The notes beneath the pieces are model-generated. The model had not been told where the DNA came from. It saw only the letters and a list, made by a program, of their open reading frames with translations, and made no database searches. 64,000 bases of DNA from Thermincola ferriacetica (GTDB lineage: Bacteria; Bacillota; Thermincolia; Thermincolales; Thermincolaceae), in assembly GCF_001263415.1 (NCBI RefSeq), contig NZ_LGTE01000001.1, forward strand, positions 186,001 to 250,000, given 5' to 3'. Of this stretch, positions 50,758 to 60,255 are shown piece by piece (the first letter of the stretch is position 1; each line of letters starts with the position of its first letter). The position numbers and the translations under genes were made by a program.

Positions 50758-51018
50758 ATGGAAGTGTTGAAAGTTTCAGCAAAATCTAACCCAAATTCAG
50801 TTGCAGGAGCACTGGCCGGAGTTCTGCGGGAAAGAGGAGGTGCGGAGATCCAGGCTATTGGTGCGGGAGCTTTAAACCAAGCCGTGAAAGCAGTAGCTAT
50901 CGCAAGAGGTTTTGTGGCGCCCAGTGGAGTAGACTTAATATGTATACCGGCATTTACAGACATTATTATTGACGGTGAGGAGCGTACCGCTATTAAACTG
51001 ATTGTGGAACCCAGGTAA
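50758..51018 (+). CDS. spoVS: Stage V sporulation protein S
   Basis: A 86-residue protein beginning MEVLKVSAKSNPNSVAGALA, nearly identical to SpoVS of other spore formers; it is an Alba-like, probably nucleic-acid-binding protein needed for late sporulation in Bacillus. The second of two adjacent ATG codons (50755, 50758) has the better distance to AAGGAGG. Its presence supports an endospore-forming host, although spoVS also occurs in some non-sporulating relatives. Confidence 0.95.
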   Translation: MEVLKVSAKSNPNSVAGALAGVLRERGGAEIQAIGAGALNQAVKAVAIARGFVAPSGVDLICIPAFTDIIIDGEERTAIKLIVEPR

Positions 51019-51064
51019 TGTGGACGGCTAACTATGACTGATGATAACTTCATATGGCCCAGAT

Positions 51065-51100
51065 AAACCTGTTTATTCTGCCTGAATAAACAGGTTTTTC
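51065..51100 (+). terminator. Terminator after spoVS
   Basis: A 14-bp stem AAACCTGTTTATTC/GAATAAACAGGTTT (51065-51097), loop TGCCT, followed by TTCC within a T-run. Confidence 0.85.
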
Positions 51101-51145
51101 CATCATATAATAGAATGGAATTTATATAATAGACAGGGGTGTTGT

Positions 51146-52132
51146 ATGATGGGGGCCACATTGGAAGCCAAGGTTCGGGATTTCTTTATGAGCGGGTTTA
51201 TCGCTGATGCTCATTGCGATACACTGCTGGACTTAGCACAGAACAAAAGAAGATTTATGGAAAAAAGCTCTACAGGGCATTTGGACTTCCCTCGTATGGA
51301 GGAAGGACGGGTTGCCCTGCAGTTTTTTGCTGCTTTTATCGGCAGCGAATATAAACCGGAACGCGCCTTAAAAAGGACTCTCCAGTTAATTGACGTTTTT
51401 TATAAAGAGGTACTGGCTAATGATAAGGAAATAGTTTTAGGCACTTCGTACCGCCAGATAAAAAGGGCTATTCAGAAAAAACAGCAAAAAGTTGCATTGT
51501 TAACAATTGAAGGCGGCGAAGCATTAGCCGGTGACTTACATGTTTTGCATGTTTTATACCGTTTAGGTGTGCGGGGTATTGGGCTGACATGGAATCAACG
51601 AAACGATATCGCCGATGGTGTTTGGGAGAGCACTTCCGGCGGCGGGTTGACAAACTTTGGTCGGCGGGTTGTGCGGGAAATGAATACATTGGGTATGATT
51701 GTTGACCTGGCGCATATTGCCGAAAAAGGATTCTGGGATACCTTGCAGGTATCAGAGAAACCCGTTATGGTTTCACATGCCAACTGTAGAAAGGTACATG
51801 ATCACCCAAGGAATCTTTCCGACGAGCAAATAAAAGCCCTTGCCGATGCCGGTGGGGTGATTGGCTTAACTTTGGCCCCGGATTTTATCGGCAAAGAAAG
51901 AGACCTGGATTCATTTCTTGCCCATGTAGACCATGTCGCCGGCCTGGTGGGGACGAAATGCATTGCCATCGGATCTGATTACGACGGTATTGAAGAGACC
52001 CCGGCCGGACTGGAAGATGTCACTAAAATGCCCAACCTGGTAATTGCTCTGTTCAAGCGCGGCTATACTTTGGAAGAAGTAAAAAATATTATGGGACAAA
52101 ATTTACTGGATTATCTTGCAAAAATTCTTTAA
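51146..52132 (+). CDS. Membrane dipeptidase (peptidase family M19)
   Basis: The 328-residue zinc dipeptidase has the family motifs DAHCDTLLDL near residue 23, the bridging glutamate in LTIEGGEAL, HNxND-like WNQRNDIADG, VDLAHIAEKGF, MVSHANCRKVHDHPRN (zinc ligand His) and IGSDYDGIEE. It hydrolyses dipeptides, including those with D-amino acids. Two ATGs (51146, 51149) are possible. It is 22 bases upstream of the aminotransferase and probably co-transcribed. Confidence 0.92.
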   Translation: MMGATLEAKVRDFFMSGFIADAHCDTLLDLAQNKRRFMEKSSTGHLDFPRMEEGRVALQFFAAFIGSEYKPERALKRTLQLIDVFYKEVLANDKEIVLGTSYRQIKRAIQKKQQKVALLTIEGGEALAGDLHVLHVLYRLGVRGIGLTWNQRNDIADGVWESTSGGGLTNFGRRVVREMNTLGMIVDLAHIAEKGFWDTLQVSEKPVMVSHANCRKVHDHPRNLSDEQIKALADAGGVIGLTLAPDFIGKERDLDSFLAHVDHVAGLVGTKCIAIGSDYDGIEETPAGLEDVTKMPNLVIALFKRGYTLEEVKNIMGQNLLDYLAKIL

Positions 52133-52153
52133 AAGAGTGGAGGAAAATTACGG

Positions 52154-53320
52154 ATGGAAAGGGCCAGGCGGTTAGAAAACCTGACATCTGCTATTTTTGC
52201 TGAAATTGACTTATTAAAAGCCAAGGTAGCTAAAACCGGAAAGGAAATTATTAACCTGGGAATTGGCAGCCCGGACCAACCTCCGGCCAAACACGTACAG
52301 GAGGCCTTACTAAAGGGAGTACAAAATCTGAATAATTACGGTTATCCCACTTCCCGGGGCCTTTTTCTTTTGCGGGAAACAATAACCCATTGGTACAAAA
52401 AAAGATTTGGCGTAAGCATTGACCCGGAAAAGGAAACCCTGGTCTTAATGGGGTCCCAGGATGGGTTGGGTCACCTGCCTTTGGGGTACCTGGATGAAGG
52501 CGATATTGCCCTGGTTCCTGATCCGGGATACCCTGTATATGCTGCCGGTGTAAGATTAGCCGGGGGAAAAATTTACCCCATGCCTTTATTAAAGGAAAAC
52601 GCTTTTCTTCCTGACCTTCAAGCTATACCTGAAGAGATAGCCCGGCAAGCAAAAATGATGATTTTGAACTATCCCAATAACCCGGTGGCAGCGGTAGCAA
52701 ATTATGACTTTTTCCGTAGTGTGGTGGAATTTGCCAAGAAGTATGACATCCTGGTTTGCCATGATGTTGCTTATTCAGAACTGGCTTTTGACGGATACAA
52801 GCCGATGAGTTTCCTGGAAATACCGGGAGCGAAGGATATAGGCGTAGAATTTCATTCGGTTTCAAAAACTTATAACATGGCCGGTTGCCGTTTGGGATTC
52901 GTGGTAGGAAACGCCGAAGCCATAGATACTTTGGCTTGTATAAAATCCAATATAGATTACGGGGTTTTTTTGCCTGTGCAGGAAGCGGGGATAGCAGCAC
53001 TGACGGGTCCCCAGGACATTGTTCGGCAAAATGTTGAGAACTACCGCCGGAGACGGGATTTGCTTATCGAAGGCTTGGCAAAAATAGGCTGGTATGTAGA
53101 CAAGCCTCTGGCCACTATGTTTGTCTGGGCGCCACTGCCGGCAGACTATACATCTTCCGTTCAATTTGCCCGCCAATTGTTGGAGAAAACGGGTGTCGTT
53201 GTGGTTCCAGGAATAGCCTTCGGCGGTCAGGGAGAAGGGTATGTACGCATCGCCCTGGTTCAAGAGGAGGAGATTATCGCTAAAGCGGTGCAACTAATCG
53301 GTGAAAACTTTAAATTTTAA
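52154..53320 (+). CDS. LL-diaminopimelate aminotransferase-like class I/II aminotransferase
   Basis: A 388-residue PLP enzyme of fold type I. The lysine that binds PLP is in HSVSKTYNMAGCRLGF (near residue 236); other landmarks are NLGIGSPDQPP, PGYPVYAAGVRLAGG and NYPNNPVAAVA. It resembles the DapL group that converts tetrahydrodipicolinate to LL-diaminopimelate for lysine and peptidoglycan synthesis, but related enzymes act on other amino acids, so I give no symbol. GTGGAGGAA lies upstream of ATG 52154. Confidence 0.88.
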   Translation: MERARRLENLTSAIFAEIDLLKAKVAKTGKEIINLGIGSPDQPPAKHVQEALLKGVQNLNNYGYPTSRGLFLLRETITHWYKKRFGVSIDPEKETLVLMGSQDGLGHLPLGYLDEGDIALVPDPGYPVYAAGVRLAGGKIYPMPLLKENAFLPDLQAIPEEIARQAKMMILNYPNNPVAAVANYDFFRSVVEFAKKYDILVCHDVAYSELAFDGYKPMSFLEIPGAKDIGVEFHSVSKTYNMAGCRLGFVVGNAEAIDTLACIKSNIDYGVFLPVQEAGIAALTGPQDIVRQNVENYRRRRDLLIEGLAKIGWYVDKPLATMFVWAPLPADYTSSVQFARQLLEKTGVVVVPGIAFGGQGEGYVRIALVQEEEIIAKAVQLIGENFKF

Positions 53321-53354
53321 AAAACAGCAGGTTGGTAAACCTGCTGTTTTTTTA
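53321..53354 (+). terminator. Terminator after the aminotransferase gene
   Basis: A 13-bp stem AAAACAGCAGGTT/AACCTGCTGTTTT (53321-53350) is followed by more T residues. Confidence 0.85.
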
Positions 53355-53415
53355 TGAGTTAAGTCTAAATCTACCACCCGCGGCATATAATAGGCAAATA
53401 AAGGGTGGTGACAGA

Positions 53416-53685
53416 GTGAGCGAAATTAGAGATATGGCTTTGGAGAGAAGGATAAAAGAACTGGAAGAAAAAATCGAACAACTGCGTTTCAGCCGCCGTG
53501 TGCTAATGAACCTGGTTGAAAGAGTTGAACGGGAAAGGATGGAAGCGGTGACCCAACTGGAAAGATTGAATAAAAAATTACAGGCAGTAAATGCCAAATA
53601 TGCTAGGAAATTATGGCATAAAAACAGACAGATTATTGAATTAGAGACAAAATTGTATAAAAAGAATCTGAATAACGTGCTATAG
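53416..53685 (+). CDS. Small coiled-coil protein, 89 aa
   Basis: GTG 53416 follows AAAGGGTGGTG. The product (MSEIRDMALERRIKELEEK...) is a charged coiled coil throughout its length and then a basic tail. No family is recognised. Longer versions of the frame start inside the preceding terminator and are not credible. The following 274-base gap (53686-53959) is AT-rich with no gene; it includes the ribosome site GGAAGGAGG of the next gene. Confidence 0.7.
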   Translation: MSEIRDMALERRIKELEEKIEQLRFSRRVLMNLVERVERERMEAVTQLERLNKKLQAVNAKYARKLWHKNRQIIELETKLYKKNLNNVL

Positions 53686-53959
53686 TGACAAGTTATCCAC
53701 AATTTTATTCACATTTGCGTGCTAATTGTGAATAATCAGAAAATTAGATTTTAATTACATTTTTTTGACACGGTAGGCCTTCAGTGTGTACAAGCAGACA
53801 CATAATTGCCTGTTATTTTGGTAGGAATTTACTTCAAAAAGAGGAAAAATAAAAAATTGCCCGAATTGATATAACATGGATGTGTTTGCCATATCAGGAA
53901 ATTGTGGCAATGCTTAGTTTTTTGTAATAGAAAGTGCGAGTTCCGGAAGGAGGAAGAAA

Positions 53960-54922
53960 ATGTTTATTAGTTACCGGAAAATGGCCCAGGGCATGGCAAC
54001 TTTTGTTTTAGCTGCGGGTATTACGGTATTTGCTTTTACATCCGGCGATAAAGCAGTGAAGCAAGTTGATCCACCTAGAAAGAATGTTGCCTTAAAGGAG
54101 GATGTAGGCCAAAAAATAGGTGATAATTCCGACCGACAGAAATTAATTGCCGTCAAAAGTGGTCACCCCACAGTTAATGGGCCTACCAGTAGAGGGCGGG
54201 AAGCCAAACCGGCTGAAGATTTTAAATACCAGGTTCAAAGCGGGGATACGTTATATGACCTGGCCATTAAATATGGCGTTTCTATAGATGAAATTATGCT
54301 GGCCAACAAGATTACATCGGACAAGCTGTCGATTGGTCAGGAGCTTATTATCCCAGTATCCGGGAAGTATAAAAATCTAGCGGCTTTAAAAAGAGCTTCT
54401 GTAGAAAATTCTTACAGCAAAAAACAGGTAAGTTATAAAACTCCTCCTTCACGCAGCAGCATAAATAACATTAGAGCTGCGGAGATGAAAGTAAGCAGCA
54501 TCAGAACAGGCGAGCTAATTCCCTGGAGCGAGGTGAACAACCTTTTCCCCCGAGGAGCCAAAGCAACAGTAATTGATGTTGATACCGGGCTTACTTTCAA
54601 GGTAAGGAGATTGCAGGGAACATACCATGCTGATTCAGAGCCTTTGACTGCAGAAGATACGGCTGTTCTGAAGCGATTATACGGTGGTCGGTGGAGTTGG
54701 ACAAGGAGAGCAGTGGTAGTTTTGGTTAACGGAAAATACATAGCCGGTTCTATTAATGGTATGCCCCATGCAGAAGATTCTATTCCCGATAATAATTTTC
54801 CCGGACATATTTGTATTCATTTTAAAGACAGCAAGACACATGGCTCTTCTTATACAAAATCAGGCCGTCCTACAGTAGACCAGGATCACCAGGCGATGGT
54901 CCGTAAGGCGGCCGGAGAGTAG
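53960..54922 (+). CDS. LysM-domain cell-wall protein
   Basis: A 320-residue exported protein with an N-terminal hydrophobic segment (residues 8-27), a LysM peptidoglycan-binding domain at about residues 90-134 (YQVQSGDTLYDLAIKYGVSI, ANKITSDKLSIGQELIIPV), a Ser/Lys linker, and a C-terminal domain of about 140 residues with VDTGLTFKVRRLQGTYHADS and GHICIHFKDSKTHGS. The latter domain is common in clostridial LysM proteins, and its His/Asp pattern hints at an enzyme, but the activity is unknown. Confidence 0.83.
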   Translation: MFISYRKMAQGMATFVLAAGITVFAFTSGDKAVKQVDPPRKNVALKEDVGQKIGDNSDRQKLIAVKSGHPTVNGPTSRGREAKPAEDFKYQVQSGDTLYDLAIKYGVSIDEIMLANKITSDKLSIGQELIIPVSGKYKNLAALKRASVENSYSKKQVSYKTPPSRSSINNIRAAEMKVSSIRTGELIPWSEVNNLFPRGAKATVIDVDTGLTFKVRRLQGTYHADSEPLTAEDTAVLKRLYGGRWSWTRRAVVVLVNGKYIAGSINGMPHAEDSIPDNNFPGHICIHFKDSKTHGSSYTKSGRPTVDQDHQAMVRKAAGE

Positions 54923-54930
54923 ACATTTTT

Positions 54931-54958
54931 CCCGTATATTTTGTATACGGGTTTTTTA
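54931..54958 (+). terminator. Terminator after the LysM gene
   Basis: CCCGTATA-TTTTG-TATACGGG (54931-54951) followed by TTTTTT. Confidence 0.85.
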
Positions 54959-55126
54959 ATATTTAGGATAACCTCAAAGCATGATTTGCGGATATCAACA
55001 AAAGTTGACTAAAGGTTTCGACAGAAACTTTTGTTCTTTTTATAAAAAGTAACAGGAATTAATATTAGCCAAAACGAATATACGAAATAAAAATCTCAAC
55101 AATATAGCAAAAACAGGAGGAAGACA

Positions 55127-55819
55127 TTGAAACGGTCAAACTGGTCATTTCGCCGCTATATTTTATACATAGTAGTTTTCTTGGCGCTTATTTGGGCGGA
55201 AAGTCTGGTTCATCCGAGGATTGCTCCAAAAGTTGATCCCAATGCCGGTAAGCCCTCTAATACTGCGGGAATAAACAAAGATGACGAAAAAAACCGGAGT
55301 TTATACAGGTTGCCACAAACGAAGGGTAAAACACGTGACTTTACATCTGAACAGGGCAACGGGGAACAAATAAGATTAATACCGGGTACGGTAACAAGGA
55401 CGGTAGATGGCGATACTGTCTATGTCAGGCTGGTTTCCGGGGATGAAGAAAAGGTGCGGCTTACCGGGGTAAATACTCCCGAAATCCATCATCCCCAAAA
55501 AGGGGTGGAACCATATGGGCGTGAGGCTGCGGATTATACCAGGTCCCACTTGTCCGGGAAAAAGGTTTACTTGGAAACAGACATAAGTGAGCGGGACAAG
55601 TATGGTCGACTGTTGGCATATGTATGGATGGCCCGGCCATCCTCGACAACGGATAGCGAAATCAGGGCCAAAATGTTTAACGCCCGGCTTTTACTGGATG
55701 GTTATGGTCAACTGATGACCGTTCCGCCCAACGTAAAATATGCCGATTATTTTCAAAATTATCAGCGGGAAGCCCGTGAAAATAATTTAGGGCTCTGGGG
55801 TATAAAAGGTACATTTTGA
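55127..55819 (+). CDS. Thermonuclease (staphylococcal nuclease family), exported or membrane-anchored
   Basis: The 230-residue protein has an N-terminal membrane/signal helix (residues 10-25), a linker, and an SNase domain from about residue 83: VTRTVDGDTVYVRL and KVRLTGVNTPEIHHP carry the calcium-binding and catalytic Asp/Arg residues, EPYGREAADYTRSHLSGKKV the catalytic Glu/Arg region, and REARENNLGLWG closes the domain. It degrades DNA or RNA outside the membrane. The start is TTG 55127 with AGGAGGAAG upstream. Confidence 0.9.
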   Translation: MKRSNWSFRRYILYIVVFLALIWAESLVHPRIAPKVDPNAGKPSNTAGINKDDEKNRSLYRLPQTKGKTRDFTSEQGNGEQIRLIPGTVTRTVDGDTVYVRLVSGDEEKVRLTGVNTPEIHHPQKGVEPYGREAADYTRSHLSGKKVYLETDISERDKYGRLLAYVWMARPSSTTDSEIRAKMFNARLLLDGYGQLMTVPPNVKYADYFQNYQREARENNLGLWGIKGTF

Positions 55820-55835
55820 ACCCACCTGGCAAAAG

Positions 55836-57242
55836 CTATAGCTTTTTACCCAGAAGGTTTAATTTGGAAGCCAGCAGGTAGCCGACGCTGATCAGAATAA
55901 TCGTTAACAGGGTTACAATCAAGCCTATCCTCTGGTGAGGGTTAAAGATACAGCCGATAATGGCAAAGAAGACCATACCTATGCCCAAATAGGATGAAAA
56001 GGGGTAGGCAAACATTTTAAATTTTAATTTCCCCAGCGATTTTTCGTAAGCGGGGCGATTTTTTATTTGTGCAGCGAAAACAAAAACCCAGTTTAAAATC
56101 ATCATTATTCCGGCAGCGGTTGTAACCAGTTCAAATACAGAGTTTGGAAGAAGAAAAGATAAAACAACAGCAATGGCCAATCCGGTACAGCTTACAGCAA
56201 GAGACTTCACGGGCACGCTCTTTTTGTTCAGTTTTGCCAGCGATGGCGGCGCTTGACCGTCCTTGGCCAAAGATACCAGAACATAGGCAATGGAATATAG
56301 GGCACCGACCATGGTGGAAAAGGCAGCAGTTATGATAATTAAATTAAAGAGGGAACTAAAGTACGGAATATGAAAAGACGACAGGGCTGTAACGAAGGGA
56401 CTTTGTGCGCCTGTTATGCTGTCCCAAGCCACAAAATAAAAAACAAACACAATTGATAAAAAATAGATTACAGTGAGAGCTAAAACAAGAATTGTGCTGG
56501 CCTTATACAGGTCTTCTTGGTTTTCCAGTTCATTGGCGGCAAAACCGATCACCCCTATACCTCCGAAAGAGAAAAGAACAAATAGCAAGGCTGACCACAT
56601 ACCCGAAAACCCATTGGGAAACAACCGGTGGAACGAGAAAATGTTATGTGATGCCGTTTGTCCGGCCGGGGGCAAAACGGGAATGATTTTCAGGAAAACC
56701 AGGACGCCAAAAAAGATAAAACTGACCAGGGTGGTTATTTTTATTATGCCAAAAATGGATTCCGCTTTGCCAAAATTCTTGGCGCCCGTAATGTTTATTG
56801 CCAAAGCCAGCACGGAATAAATAATGGAAAAAACCCACAAGGGCACATGGGGAAACCAATACTTGGTAAAAACTGAGAGGGCGGTAATTTCGCTGGACAT
56901 TGTAAAAACACCGCCAATCCAATACATCCAGCCGCAGACAAAACCTACACCGCGGCCTAATGCTTTTCTGGTATAGTGGCGAAAGGAGCCGGGGTTTGGG
57001 TCATTTACGGACATTTCTGCCAGGGCTGCGAAGGAGAGATAAGATAACAGTCCGCCTACCAAGTAAGCAATCAATACAGACGGGCCGGCAAGATTAATTG
57101 CGACTCCGCTGCCTAAGAAAAAACCGGCGCCGACAATAGACCCCATGCCGATAAGGGTCAAATGCCACCACTTCAGTTTACCTCTGTTTTTCTTTTCCTG
57201 GTGGTATTGGACCGTTTGCAGTACCAGGTGATGGTATTTCAT
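55836..57242 (-). CDS. APC-family amino acid permease
   Basis: A 468-residue transporter with 12 membrane segments. The APC signature GMGSIVGAGFFLGSGVAINL is in helix 1 (near residue 32) and LSYLSFAALAEMSVNDPNPG follows in helix 2. Proteins of this type carry amino acids by proton symport or exchange; the substrate is not evident. Read leftwards, it starts at ATG 57240-57242 with AAGGAG 12 bases upstream. It converges on the thermonuclease gene, with a small AAAGCTATAGCTTT palindrome at its end. Confidence 0.88.
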   Translation of the reverse strand: MKYHHLVLQTVQYHQEKKNRGKLKWWHLTLIGMGSIVGAGFFLGSGVAINLAGPSVLIAYLVGGLLSYLSFAALAEMSVNDPNPGSFRHYTRKALGRGVGFVCGWMYWIGGVFTMSSEITALSVFTKYWFPHVPLWVFSIIYSVLALAINITGAKNFGKAESIFGIIKITTLVSFIFFGVLVFLKIIPVLPPAGQTASHNIFSFHRLFPNGFSGMWSALLFVLFSFGGIGVIGFAANELENQEDLYKASTILVLALTVIYFLSIVFVFYFVAWDSITGAQSPFVTALSSFHIPYFSSLFNLIIITAAFSTMVGALYSIAYVLVSLAKDGQAPPSLAKLNKKSVPVKSLAVSCTGLAIAVVLSFLLPNSVFELVTTAAGIMMILNWVFVFAAQIKNRPAYEKSLGKLKFKMFAYPFSSYLGIGMVFFAIIGCIFNPHQRIGLIVTLLTIILISVGYLLASKLNLLGKKL

Positions 57243-57311
57243 GAGCAGTACCAGCTCCTTTATACATTCGATATTATAATAATTTGCTAAAATCTACGAA
57301 TAATAATTGGA

Positions 57312-57344
57312 AAAAATCACCGATTGCTCATCGGTGATTTTAGA
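57312..57344 (-). terminator. Terminator on the minus strand
   Basis: AAAATCACCGAT and ATCGGTGATTTT form a 12-bp stem. Read leftwards it is followed by TTTTTTCC. It ends the gene at 57370-57834. Confidence 0.8.
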
Positions 57345-57369
57345 TAGCCGGATATATAAGCGATTCTTT

Positions 57370-57834
57370 TTAGGGGTTTTTGAAAAGCGGCAGGACGCCA
57401 CAACTTACCTTTCTGTTGACGGTAACGTCGCCGGAGAACACTCCGAAGATTACGATTTTCTGGCCGTTAGGACAGACAATGGTGAATGCTCCTACCCAGG
57501 TATTCGGTACTACCTGGCTCGCCACCAGAGTAAGAACGCAGTTTTTGGTTGCGGTGTTTGTATCGAAGTTTATTAACGTGACTTTTTTGAATACGGCTTC
57601 TACGTTTTCAATTCCGCCAAATTTAAAAGTACGGACAAAGACCGGCGTATTTGAGCTAAAGCTAAATCTTTGCAGCAAGCCGAATTTCCTTGGAAACTGT
57701 ACGGTGCCGCTGACAGTGCCAACGGGTGAGAAAAGCTGGCAGGAAACGTTGGCCGAAATTGTAGCTTTGGTACCTTTCTTATTATCAATGGAACCGTTAA
57801 CAATTCCGTCACTGGGTAATACGATTTTAGCCAT
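57370..57834 (-). CDS. Hypothetical beta-rich protein, 154 aa
   Basis: The protein starts MAKIVLPSDGIVNGSIDNKK and is rich in Val, Thr, Ser and Phe in alternating patterns, as in beta-sandwich proteins. There is no signal peptide. A long open frame on the opposite strand (57380-57838) is its shadow: the minus strand has the ribosome site GGGAGGGA and a terminator. Spore-coat or surface-associated proteins can look like this, but no family is recognised. Confidence 0.72.
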   Translation of the reverse strand: MAKIVLPSDGIVNGSIDNKKGTKATISANVSCQLFSPVGTVSGTVQFPRKFGLLQRFSFSSNTPVFVRTFKFGGIENVEAVFKKVTLINFDTNTATKNCVLTLVASQVVPNTWVGAFTIVCPNGQKIVIFGVFSGDVTVNRKVSCGVLPLFKNP

Positions 57835-58025
57835 TTAGATTCCCTCCCTTTGGTTACATAATATGATTGATGTTAACAGAAAGTGATATGGAAAAGAGGT
57901 TACAAAGTTTTTATAACTGTTTTGCATGACCCTATAGAAAAAATATATAGCGCTTTTATTCCGGTCGATTTCAAATTAAAATTAAAGGGTATTTTAAAAT
58001 TAAAATATCTGGGGGTTGATGTAAT

Positions 58026-59066
58026 TTGCGTAAAAAAGCCATAGCATCAGTGTTAGTGTTGTGTATGTTTATCATTGCAGGGTGTTCAACAGCAAGAAAC
58101 AGAGATGCCGGTATTGGCGGTAATGCAAAAATTCCTCCTAAAATCAGGATATCGCTGCAATACGGAATCGGTTACGCACCACTTCAGATAATGAAGGAAA
58201 AAAAGCTATTGGAAAAGTATCTGCCCGGTGTTAAAGTTGAGTGGAAGCAAATGGGTACAGGAGGGGTTATCAGGGAAGCCCTGGTAAAAGGTGACCTGGA
58301 TGTAGGATTTATGGGAATTCCACCATACCTGGTAGCGTGGGATAAAGGAGTAGACTGGAAAATCGCTGTAGCCTTGGCCAGTTCTCCGCAAGGGCTGCAA
58401 ACCAACAAAAAGACTGTAAATTCTTTAAAGGATTTGGGAAAAAACGATAAAATAGCTGTTCCCATACCAGGTAGTGTCCAGCATATTTTGTTGGCCATGG
58501 CTGCCGAAAAGGAACTGGGTGATGCCAAAGCATTAGACAAAAATCTTATTTCCATGACCCATCCGGACGGGGCTACCGCGCTTATAAGTGAAGCAGCTAT
58601 AAGTGCGCATTTTACTTCTCCACCTTATTTGTTTAAAGAACTGAAAGCAAAAAACATAAAACAGATTGTGGACGCCGAAAAAGCCTTTGGCGGGGAACAC
58701 TCGTTCCTGGTAGGGGTAACAACCAAAAAATTCCACGATGAATACCCGCTGGCCTATGCGGCATTTTGTGCTGCTGTAAACGATGCCATATACTTTGTCA
58801 ATAATAATACGAGGGAAGCGGCCAAGATACTTGCTCCCGAGTACAAATTATCAGAGGAAGAGACATATAAATACCTGACATGGCCCGGAACAAACTATAC
58901 CTCCACTCCTTACGGGCTTATGGGTTTTGCTCAATTCATGCAAAAATATGGTTACATCCGTAAAGTTCCTAAAGACCTGAACGAAATTGCCTGGGAAAAC
59001 GTTGTCTCTGCTATCGGCAAAAAAGCAGGAAATAAGTCCGTACTGGAGAAGGCCCAGTACCGTTAA
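58026..59066 (+). CDS. Orphan ABC substrate-binding lipoprotein, SsuA/NMT1-like
   Basis: The 346-residue lipoprotein (lipobox IIAGC, Cys20) has the periplasmic-binding type II fold of the nitrate/sulfonate/taurine group: LQYGIGYAPLQIMKEKKLLE, GGVIREALVKGDLDVGFMGI and VPIPGSVQHILLAMA. It starts at TTG 58026. No permease or ATPase gene lies beside it; the next gene, 17 bases on, is a DNA polymerase. It must use a transporter encoded elsewhere. Possible ligands are sulfonates, thiamine precursors or similar small anions. Confidence 0.85.
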   Translation: MRKKAIASVLVLCMFIIAGCSTARNRDAGIGGNAKIPPKIRISLQYGIGYAPLQIMKEKKLLEKYLPGVKVEWKQMGTGGVIREALVKGDLDVGFMGIPPYLVAWDKGVDWKIAVALASSPQGLQTNKKTVNSLKDLGKNDKIAVPIPGSVQHILLAMAAEKELGDAKALDKNLISMTHPDGATALISEAAISAHFTSPPYLFKELKAKNIKQIVDAEKAFGGEHSFLVGVTTKKFHDEYPLAYAAFCAAVNDAIYFVNNNTREAAKILAPEYKLSEEETYKYLTWPGTNYTSTPYGLMGFAQFMQKYGYIRKVPKDLNEIAWENVVSAIGKKAGNKSVLEKAQYR

Positions 59067-59082
59067 AACGGGGTGGCTTCAC

Positions 59083-60255
59083 TTGTGTGACATTTTATTG
59101 GTAGATATGAATTCCTTTTATGCTTCAGTCCACCAGGCTCTTGATGCGGCCCTCCGGGGCAAGCCGGTGATAGTTTGCGGGGATCCCGACAAGCGCCACG
59201 GGATTGTATTGGCTGCATCATATGAAGCAAAAAAGTACGGTGTGAAGACGGCCATGCCCAGGTGGGCAGCCCAAAAACTTGTCCCAGATGCCATATTCAT
59301 AAAACCTGAACATAACAAGTACGCGGAGTTTTCCGGACGAATCATGACCATTTTGCGGGACTTTTCACCCCTGGTAGAGCCTGCTTCTATAGACGAAGCC
59401 TTTGTTGACGTATCAGGGTGCAGGATTTTTGGTGACAGCATTGAAATAGCCAAACAGATAAAAAACAGAATCCGTGAAGAAGTAGGCGTGCTTTGTTCTG
59501 TGGGCATCGGTCCCAACAAGCTGCTGGCCAAAATGGCCGCTGAACTTAAAAAGCCGGACGGCCTGACGTTGCTGACGGAAAAAGATGTTCCCCATAAACT
59601 ATGGCCCTTGCCGGTCGGCGAATTATACGGGGTAGGCCCAAAAACCGAGAAAAGGTTGCGTGCGCTTGGCATCAAGACCATAGGAGACCTGGCCAATTAC
59701 CCGGTAAGCTGCCTGGAGGAACGCTTTGGGACCACCGGGCGGACTTTACATATGTCGGCCAACGGAATCAGTTATAGCTCCGTCAATCCTCACGCCTGCG
59801 AAGAAACCAAATCAATCGGTAACCAGCTTACTCTGAGCCGGGACTGTACAGCGGCTGAAATAAGGCCTGTCATTATGGACCTGGCGGAAAAAGTGGGTTA
59901 CAGGGTACGGCTGGGGGAATATGTCTATAAAACTGTTGTGGTTACAGTCAGAGACACCAAGTTTCGTAATCATTCCTGGTCTAAAACGTTTTTGGAGCAC
60001 ACAGATACTACAGAAGACATTTTTAACACGGCTATGAAGCTGCTAGCCGCAAATTGGCCTCAAAATAAAAAAATCAGGTTAGTGGGTGTAAGTGCCACTA
60101 ACCTCGAGAAAAAAACCTTTGAACAGATGGACTTGTTTTGTGAAAAAGAGAAACTGCGCAGGCTGAACCAGGTTTGTGACGAAATAAAGAAGCGTTTTGG
60201 TCACGCAAGTGTAAAAAGAGGCATATCACTGGCGAAGACCAGTATGAAAATTTGA
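59083..60255 (+). CDS. dinB: DNA polymerase IV (Y-family translesion polymerase)
   Basis: A 390-residue polymerase with VDMNSFYASVHQALD (the first catalytic Asp), VEPASIDEAFVDVSGC (catalytic Asp-Glu), GIGPNKLLAKMAAELKKPDG and the helix-hairpin-helix GVGPKTEKRLRALGIKTIGD. TTG 59083 with GGGGTGG upstream gives the usual N terminus CDILLVDMN; the open frame reaches back to 58987 inside the SBP gene. No obvious C-terminal beta-clamp motif except QMDLF near residue 360, which fits QxxLF. It is error-prone and copies past lesions. Confidence 0.9.
   Translation: MCDILLVDMNSFYASVHQALDAALRGKPVIVCGDPDKRHGIVLAASYEAKKYGVKTAMPRWAAQKLVPDAIFIKPEHNKYAEFSGRIMTILRDFSPLVEPASIDEAFVDVSGCRIFGDSIEIAKQIKNRIREEVGVLCSVGIGPNKLLAKMAAELKKPDGLTLLTEKDVPHKLWPLPVGELYGVGPKTEKRLRALGIKTIGDLANYPVSCLEERFGTTGRTLHMSANGISYSSVNPHACEETKSIGNQLTLSRDCTAAEIRPVIMDLAEKVGYRVRLGEYVYKTVVVTVRDTKFRNHSWSKTFLEHTDTTEDIFNTAMKLLAANWPQNKKIRLVGVSATNLEKKTFEQMDLFCEKEKLRRLNQVCDEIKKRFGHASVKRGISLAKTSMKI

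Noticed and set aside
57380-57838. A 152-codon open frame on the plus strand opposite the 154-residue minus-strand gene
   Set aside because: It has no ribosome site; the minus frame has GGGAGGGA at the right distance and a terminator, and its composition is more protein-like.
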